64,000 bases of DNA from Rhododendron vialii (taxonomy: Eukaryota; Streptophyta; Magnoliopsida; Ericales; Ericaceae): assembly GCF_030253575.1 (NCBI RefSeq), contig NC_080567.1, positions 29,524,501-29,588,500 on the forward strand. Reading direction: 5' to 3'. Shown here in pieces: positions 57,921 to 64,000 of the stretch (position 1 is its first letter; every line of letters begins with the position of its first letter). The notes under the pieces are model-generated. The model worked only from the letters and a program-made list of their open reading frames with translations, did no database searches and was not told the origin of the DNA. The translations under genes were made by a program, and so were the position numbers.

Positions 57921-60440
57921 TACCCAAACCGCAGATTCCACGCATGCTCTCTGCCAGCATGGACACTGAAAAACCTTATGGAATGTGAATGACTTCTCAG
58001 CAAATGAAAATGGAAAGAGCCAATCGCACAACAATATCTACAGCCCAATGTTGACACCAAAAAACCATATATAAGTCCAGGGATGATCAATCAGAAATCC
58101 ACTCAGCAGAAATCTCGGTTGACCAGTGAGAGTAAAGCAACTCTGTAACTCGACTATAATGAAATACTGAGCATTGCTGTCAACAACAGTAAGTCCTTGC
58201 ACTTAAGACACATCCTGATCAAGCCCACATAAACATTTCTGAACCTTAACGCATAAGCTCCGAAATGAACCGCAATGTCAAACCACCTAAAACATAGCAG
58301 GTACAAAATAACTCAAATAGCCAAAAGAACAGGAAAAGGAATGACAATAATGGGATCAGATCCCTGGTATTATCTTTATTTTCTGTTCTAGTCCAAGTAA
58401 TTTAGAACTTAGAAAGAGCTTAAAAAATTGATATGCAAAGAGCTGTTTAATGCAGATTAAAAAAAAAAAAAAGGAGCTGCTCAATAAATAAATAACCAGT
58501 TTTAACTAGATCTTAGCGTTACAAAGATGAGATTCGAAAAAATTAGGGGTGAGAAAGGTCCGGATTGGTTCGGATTTATAGTAAACCAAGAACCAAACCA
58601 ATACCTACAGATTATGAATTTAGAGAACCAAATCAACCCACAAAAGGTATAGAACCAAACCAATCCAAACCATATAAATACGGTTCGGTTTCAGTTTAAA
58701 CCACAGTTTATTTTGAACTAAACTATCATCTTCAAAAAATATTTAAAGTACTTAAAATTACAAAGATAAATTAAAAGAAAACTTATATTAAAACCAATTC
58801 CATTCAAATTATCAAAACACACTAACTTCAACCAACTAATTAAGAGTAGAACATCAATAATTGCCTCAAGTCCTAACTAAGAAAGTGAAATACCGGTAAG
58901 TGACTAAGTGAACAAACTAAAAATACCAACTATTAAACACCTTAAGATAGTTTAACCAAATAAAATGGCAAAGATAATTCCTAAAAACTATTGAATTGAA
59001 ATAAGGCAGCAAAAGGGCAGTGGTAATAATTAAATTATATATAAATGTATTATACGGTTCGGATTGGTTTGGAACTATGACCGTGAATGTGAATCCACAA
59101 ACCAAACCATATAAAGCGATTTCTAATTTTTTTAAACCATGATCAAACCACACTACTAAAAAACCAAACCAAACCTTTCGGTTTGGATTGGTTTGGATTG
59201 GATTTGCGGTTTAACGGATTTTTTGCTCACCCCTAGAAAAAATGCTGCATCCGGATTAGGCCTTGGAGTCCTCTTGTTGAAAATAGTAAAACAGGAAAAT
59301 AGAGCAAGATATTCATATCGTTACAGTAACTACTCAACCCACTAAAATGCAACACCAAGTTTCCAAACCCTGTAAATGATCTCCAGCATCAACGAGCATT
59401 TGACACAGATCAATCTTTACATAACCGGAAAAAAACAACCACATGTCTAACCCCCTACACACCCTCAACTCTCTCCTCCAGCATCTCTCTTGAAAGCACA
59501 CCACATCCACCTTCCGATCTTAAACAAATTATTCCACCGCAACTCTCCTTGACGTAGCATTCAAGCCACTCACACTCCTATTACCATTCCTAAATCGGAC
59601 CATAACATCAACGCGTCATGCAAATGGTACAACACACAAATAGCTTAATTAGGAAAAGTTCACAATCACAACCCTCAAATTTATAAAGCACATAAGTCGT
59701 AAGCTACTTTTTAAACTCTCAAGTACTAGTTTTACATCCGGTACGCATTCAAACTAGCTGAATCTACGTAACGATAGCACAACGCAACAAAATAACAGAA
59801 TTAACAGCACCTCTAGTGATCTTACATAGGCCAACTCGCAAATTCTCATACGCCAAAATTCAAGCATTCGTAGAAGCTACGTTCTAAACTATAAAGCCAT
59901 TCCCTGTCAAACTCCGTCTAAAGCATCGTTCATCCCACTAAACCAACCGAAACACACAAACAACCATAGCAATTGCAAATAACACGAAAAACATCCAATT
60001 GTCAAATAAACAATCAGTTTTTTTTTTTTCATCGTCACATAAAACGCAATCAATTAAAACACTTAACTGAAAGGAAAAAAAGAAGAAGAAGAGCAACAGA
60101 AACAAAACACAAAATTCGGAAAAATAGATCCAACGCTGATACCGAGAATGCAAAAGGAGAGCAGTAACAACACAATTGACGGGGATAACGGTACGGAACA
60201 GGAAGGGAAAGAGCTCGAGAGAGAGAACTTACGAGGCATAGAGGCTCGATCTGTTGTGGGACAACGACGAATCAGGGGCCGCTGGAGCAGATTTCAAACC
60301 CTAAGAGAGAGACTCAGAGAGAGAGAGAGGTTTTGGAGAGAGAGAGACACACAGTGAGAGAGAGAGAACGTAAGGTATGGAAGGTAATGTGGGAGAGGAG
60401 GGGGAGAGAGAGAGAGGGAGGGGAGGAGAGAGAGGCGGGG
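57921..60440 (-). other. 5'UTR exon and 2.27-kb leader intron of 7TM gene
   Basis: A likely leader exon (about 60430 to 60233) ends at the donor GTAAGTTC. The acceptor is CAG at 57966-57968, giving an intron of 60232-57966. The leader exon is rich in CT repeats (GA on the plus strand, 60290-60440), typical of plant 5'UTRs. Inside the leader, from 57956, a short out-of-frame upstream ORF begins before the main ATG. The intron contains the hAT element at 58544-59237. No EST support is available. Confidence 0.6.
58536..59245. mobile_element. hAT-type MITE with perfect 8-bp TSD
   Basis: The element spans 58544-59237 (694 bp). It begins TAGGGGTGAG and ends GCTCACCCCTA, hAT-like terminal inverted repeats, flanked by the identical 8-mer GAAAAAAT (58536-58543 and 59238-59245). 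Sub-terminal regions are full of GGTTTGGATTGG / CCAAACCAAACC repeats in opposite orientation at the two ends, as in hAT transposase-binding regions. There is no transposase. It sits within the leader intron of the 7TM gene. Confidence 0.92.
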
Positions 60441-60724
60441 ATTTGTTGGTGACAGGCTGTCTCCAGCAAATAAACCAACCAAAATAAAAGAAAAAAGAAT
60501 GGAAAAGGAAAGTTGGGAAATGACAGACTGGACACAGCTAGATCGTCCGAGGCTTTAGGTTCGGGGGGATTAGGGGCTGGTTCGGGCGATTAACGAGCCT
60601 AGCTGGCAATGTGGTGGCGGCGGCGTCAACTGTTTTAATGTTAGAACAAGTTTGGGTTAAAGAGTAGAGTGCTCGTTAAGTACTGTGGTCCACCAATGGG
60701 ATTAGTTTATCAGCTAAGATTTTG
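60441..60724 (-). promoter_or_regulatory. presumed promoter region of 7TM gene
   Basis: Sequence upstream of the CT-rich leader. No convincing TATA box is visible on the minus strand. It is placed by position only. Confidence 0.3.
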
Positions 60725-60965
60725 ACTTCTTCGGTCTCAATTTAATTGTTCTTCGTTTTATTTTAATCGGTTAAAAAATTAATTACTTATATTTTAAAAA
60801 ATTTAATAAATTTCATATCGAATATAGATCTTATTTGATAGATTTCGATTAGTTCTATAATACAATATTTTCGAAATCACCTAGTAAAATATTGAAAATT
60901 AAAAAATATAATTAATTTAAAAATGACACAAACTCTTAAAAAATTATTAAATAGGGATGCACAAA
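60725..60965. mobile_element. decayed Stowaway-like MITE
   Basis: It shares long phrases with the MITE at 53046-53291 (GATAGATTTCGATTAGTTCTA, TATTTTCGAAATCAC, ATGACACAAACTC) in the same order. The termini have lost the CTCCCTCCGT sequence (now TTCTTCGGTCTCAATT). Confidence 0.7.
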
Positions 60966-61984
60966 GTGTTTTTAAAGTATTTATTTATCATTTTACGAGA
61001 CAAGATATTCTCTCTTAATATATCATCTTTAATTTAAAAAATAAGTATTTATCTGAAAAATAAATATGTGAAAGGGAAAATGGGTGGAGAGAGTGAGAAA
61101 TATAGATGTTAGAGAAAGTAGCTAGTAAATACTGGAGTCTTGTTAGTAACAAAAAGAACTAGTAAATAAAAAATTAAAAAGTGAGAATGAAAATAATATT
61201 TTGAAAATGGAGAAGTATAAATAAAGAAGCTTATGATAATAAGAGAAAAAGGGTTTTTTTTTTTAAAATGACGTAAAACAAAGGGAAAGTGATGAGTTTT
61301 TGCTTTTTTTATTTTCACATTGTAGTATATGAAATATCAATGTCAATATCGGCGCCAACAAAATTTGTTGGACAAAGACAAACTATAACAGCCAATATCC
61401 TTTGATGGTCACAAAGATCGTTATACAAGCACCGTGGACGTCATTTAATTTTAAATATTGTGTTTTGAAGTAAAAAACGTCATGGTTGTATAAGCAATTT
61501 CCGCATATAAGTATCATCAATCTTTTCATCTACCGTATTTGTCGCCTCAATCTTATACTAAGATTTAATTATTTAAAATAACATGATCAATTTCATCCAC
61601 TAGAGTTGATGTCTTCCATGATGTTTGTCATATTTATTTGGTCTACGAATTCGGTCAACGTTTTAGTTGTTTCAATCTTATTCATTATTCTGTTTAAAAA
61701 AAAAAACATTACTCATTATTAATGCAATTAGTCGCTTCTATCATAATACAATGAGATTTATTACGTTTAGCCCCGTGTTCCCAAAAGTTCTGCTCCTAGT
61801 TCATATTAATTACAAATGCTATAAATACAGACGGATGTGCACGTATTAAAACACAGATGCATTCAAAGTCTTTCAATCTATGCGGGCTTCGCAATTACCG
61901 GGTGGAGCTCACGTACATCCGGCAATTGCAGACACATCTAGATCCGAATTCCTACGTGTTAACATCTGTATATGCAGCATTGTT
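60966..61984. other. AT-rich intergenic, no gene seen
   Basis: No exon or RNA gene was recognised. Confidence 0.4.
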
Positions 61985-61988
61985 AATT

Positions 61989-62117
61989 GAGAAATGATAT
62001 TGGCACTCAAAAAATTGATGCATGCACTCCAAAATCAGTGCAATTTCAAAGACACTTTTTTTTTATTTTTTGAAGTGTTTCCATCAATTTTTGGAGTGCC
62101 AATATCATTTTTCTGTT
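61989..62117. repeat. 129-bp inverted repeat, MITE-like
   Basis: GAAATGATATTGGCACTC on the left pairs with GGAGTGCCAATATCATTTTTC on the right. The next stretch (AAAAAATTGATG with CATCAATTTTTGG) continues the stem. Confidence 0.75.
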
Positions 62118-62910
62118 AATTTATAAAAGCAAGCATACATGTCTGTATTCATTATGTGCACAAAAACACAATTTTAACTCGGGATCTGCTGAAGAAGAAT
62201 GTTTATATAATTAGTAAAAAATTTAGCTCTACACCCGGTGCACTATAGGTTTTTTAAGTACCTTTATTACCCACCAAAGTATCTCGCCCTTGAAGTAATC
62301 AAAAAAAATGGTAAAACGACACTTTCATTGCTGGAAACTTACTGCTCCAACAGGGCATATCAACAGCTACGGAGTGCCAGCCAGTGGCTCCAGCCTAACA
62401 AGGAAATAATGTTTTTTTAACGTAAAGTCGTATTAAGATTTTAATTGTAGTTTTTCTAAACTTTTATAAAACGTTTTTTGTTTTTGTCATTTTGAAGAAT
62501 CCATTAGATTTGTTACAAGAATCTTCTTGATAAGAATCTATTCTTACTGAGAAGGATTTTTTAAAATTTTCGGATTGTCGAGACGAACAATCAACAAATC
62601 TTGAGAAAATCACAGGTGATATCACAATGCAATATTTAAATCACCATGCGTGCATGCAGAAGACTAACGCATTTAATTCATAAACTTTGATTATGGCTCA
62701 AATTTTATGTATTTTTTCGATTAAGTGACAATTTTTCAAAAAAAATTATAATGATGCTCTTTTCTTTTCTTATTTTTTGGCGCGGGGATAATTTCATTTA
62801 GGCAAGGCCCAGGCCACTTCACAGTTCATACCTCCGCCGCTCGTGCCCAGCATCATGTTACTCCTACTTTCCTTCGCTTGGTAAACCACACAATTAACTT
62901 ATTTATGGAC
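62118..62910. other. intergenic, no gene seen
   Basis: AT-rich, no supported feature. Confidence 0.35.
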
Positions 62911-62913
62911 AAG

Positions 62914-63103
62914 CCGTGATTTTTTTATTCACGGAGTCGCATGATCTTGGCCTTCTATTTTGGGTTTTGAACGGTCTGGATTTGAAAAAAACTTTTTTCT
63001 TTGAAAAAGATTTTTAAAATCTAGACCGTTCAAAGTATATTTGGACGGGCACGATTCGCTTCCGTAACAACTTATTCACGGGGCTCCGTGAATAGGCTTT
63101 TTC
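62914..63103. mobile_element. MITE-like inverted repeat
   Basis: TTTATTCACGGAGTC on the left is mirrored by GGGCTCCGTGAATAGGC on the right. TTTTGAACGGTCTGGATTT pairs with AAATCTAGACCGTTCAAAG across a short poly-A centre. It is about 190 bp. Confidence 0.65.
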
Positions 63104-63461
63104 TCTTATTATAAAAGAACCCTCGTAGAAGCCCAGTCTAGGAGTGCAATACACTATCCTCCCTTTTAAAAGAGGGTGAACATTATCCTCCATTTTATTG
63201 GTTGAAATAGTATGGATCCCACCACAAATGATGTCATGCTTAGCCCTGCAATACACTTTTTAGTATTTTGCCACTCCTTTTTCTCTAATGCCACTCTCTT
63301 TTTCTCTAATTGATTTTGACAGTTCATGTAGTGAGCAAGTAAAACCAAAGCACTACTCTGGGACTTGTGGTAAATTAAAAGTTATAAATTCTGTGTTCTT
63401 TGTTTTTTCTTTGTGCTTGTTTAATTTTGCGGTGTGTTTTCGTTGTGGCGAGGGACTAAGA

Positions 63462-63600
63462 ATCCCAACTGGAATCAGAGCGAAAGGTTGGACGTTGGAG
63501 CACAAAATTTACATGTGCAAGGAAGAGACGAGATGGCTGGGAAAGGTATAGGATTTGCGATTGAACTTTTCAACGGGAACAACAATTTCACTTTATAGCA
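63462..63600 (+). mobile_element. Ty1/copia remnant: primer site and gag start
   Basis: AACTGGAATCAGAGC (about 63465) resembles the TGGTATCAGAGC initiator-Met tRNA primer site of copia elements. About 50 bp later an ATG (63532) opens MAGKGIGFAIELFNGNNNFTL, the usual start of copia Gag. It then hits a TAG exactly where the family has Trp. An LTR should lie to the left (about 63100-63460), but its start is not resolved. It is inactive. Confidence 0.5.
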
Positions 63601-63636
63601 ACCATATTATTATAAATAAATGTTCCAGGTGCTAAT

Positions 63637-63720
63637 GGTCTCTGCATACCAATCCAAAATGTATACACTGACTGCACCGGTCTCTGTATACCAATCCAAA
63701 ATGTTTACGCTGACTGCACC
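63637..63720 (+). repeat. two tandem 42-bp repeats
   Basis: GGTCTCTG-ATACCAATCCAAAATG and following sequence occurs at 63637 and 63679. Confidence 0.85.
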
Positions 63721-64000
63721 ATTTTACCACTCAATTGACTGCATGCTTATTTCATGTGGAGCCTACTCTGAACCCCACATAATGCAAAAAAAAATATCCA
63801 TAAATTTTAAAATACTTTCTAGTAGGCCTTGTAAAAAATCAAATCAATCCTATATCGGTGGGTACTGCAGCGAAAAACCAAAGAATGGTGACCCTAAATA
63901 GTAAATCCAACACTGCACGACCTCTTACCCAAGAATCTCCAAGAAAAAAATGCTTACAAAACTCTGGTCCCTTAAACAAGCTTAAGCGCATCCATTCAAA
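63721..64000. other. window edge, nothing recognised
   Basis: No supported gene. It may belong to the interior of the copia remnant. Confidence 0.3.

Noticed and set aside
57921..58034. Longer N-terminus (447 aa) for the 7TM protein
   Set aside because: It starts with TTG and crosses a good splice acceptor; the ATG at 57920 directly precedes the first membrane helix.
60148..60535. Leu/Ser-rich or Arg/Glu-rich frames
   Set aside because: They come from the GA/CT simple repeats of the 7TM gene leader.

Overview
This window is nuclear DNA from a flowering plant, almost certainly a eudicot and perhaps a woody one. The reasons are spliced genes with GT-AG introns, plant-type NLR immune receptors, plant LTR retrotransposons (an Athila-like Ty3/gypsy element primed by tRNA-Asp and a Tat/Ogre-like solo LTR), many MITEs and SINEs, and plant versions of cytochrome c and GH116 glucosylceramidase. 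The species cannot be named from sequence alone. Reading frames were checked for eukaryotic ATG starts and splice sites.

Left third (1-31 kb): an immune-receptor neighbourhood filled with mobile DNA. A canonical CC-NBS-LRR gene lies on the minus strand (5564-8611). A related NLR lies on the plus strand (23758-26907); its P-loop, kinase-2, GLPL and MHD motifs are all degenerate. The two point away from each other across about 15 kb of transposons: palindromic MITEs, a gag/LTR fragment, a short patch carrying first-exon-like fragments of MLH1 and of an unrelated membrane protein, and an Athila-like element that has lost RNase H and integrase. A third NLR fragment, a pseudogene, sits at about 29.6-29.9 kb. 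The first 4.4 kb holds diverged direct repeats of an unidentified coding segment and ends at a good Helitron 3' terminus (hairpin plus CTAG).

Middle (31.3-45.3 kb): one complete minus-strand gene for a GBA2-type non-lysosomal glucosylceramidase. It has 19 coding exons plus a 5'UTR exon and encodes 948 aa; all exon phases close. One intron uses a GC-AG pair. The largest intron carries a 1953-bp solo LTR with a perfect 5-bp target duplication and a LINE fragment. The solo LTR contains regularly spaced CGCGCG palindromes.

Right third (45.3-64 kb): a three-exon cytochrome c gene (113 aa) and a seven-TM membrane protein gene with a 5'UTR intron, both on the minus strand. Between and inside them are a MULE-type palindrome with a 9-bp target duplication, a hAT MITE with a perfect 8-bp target duplication, Stowaway-like MITEs, tRNA-derived SINEs and a copia remnant at the right edge.

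The three housekeeping-type genes look intact and independent. The NLR pair may be functionally linked (a signalling-competent receptor and a degenerate partner), but that is inference.
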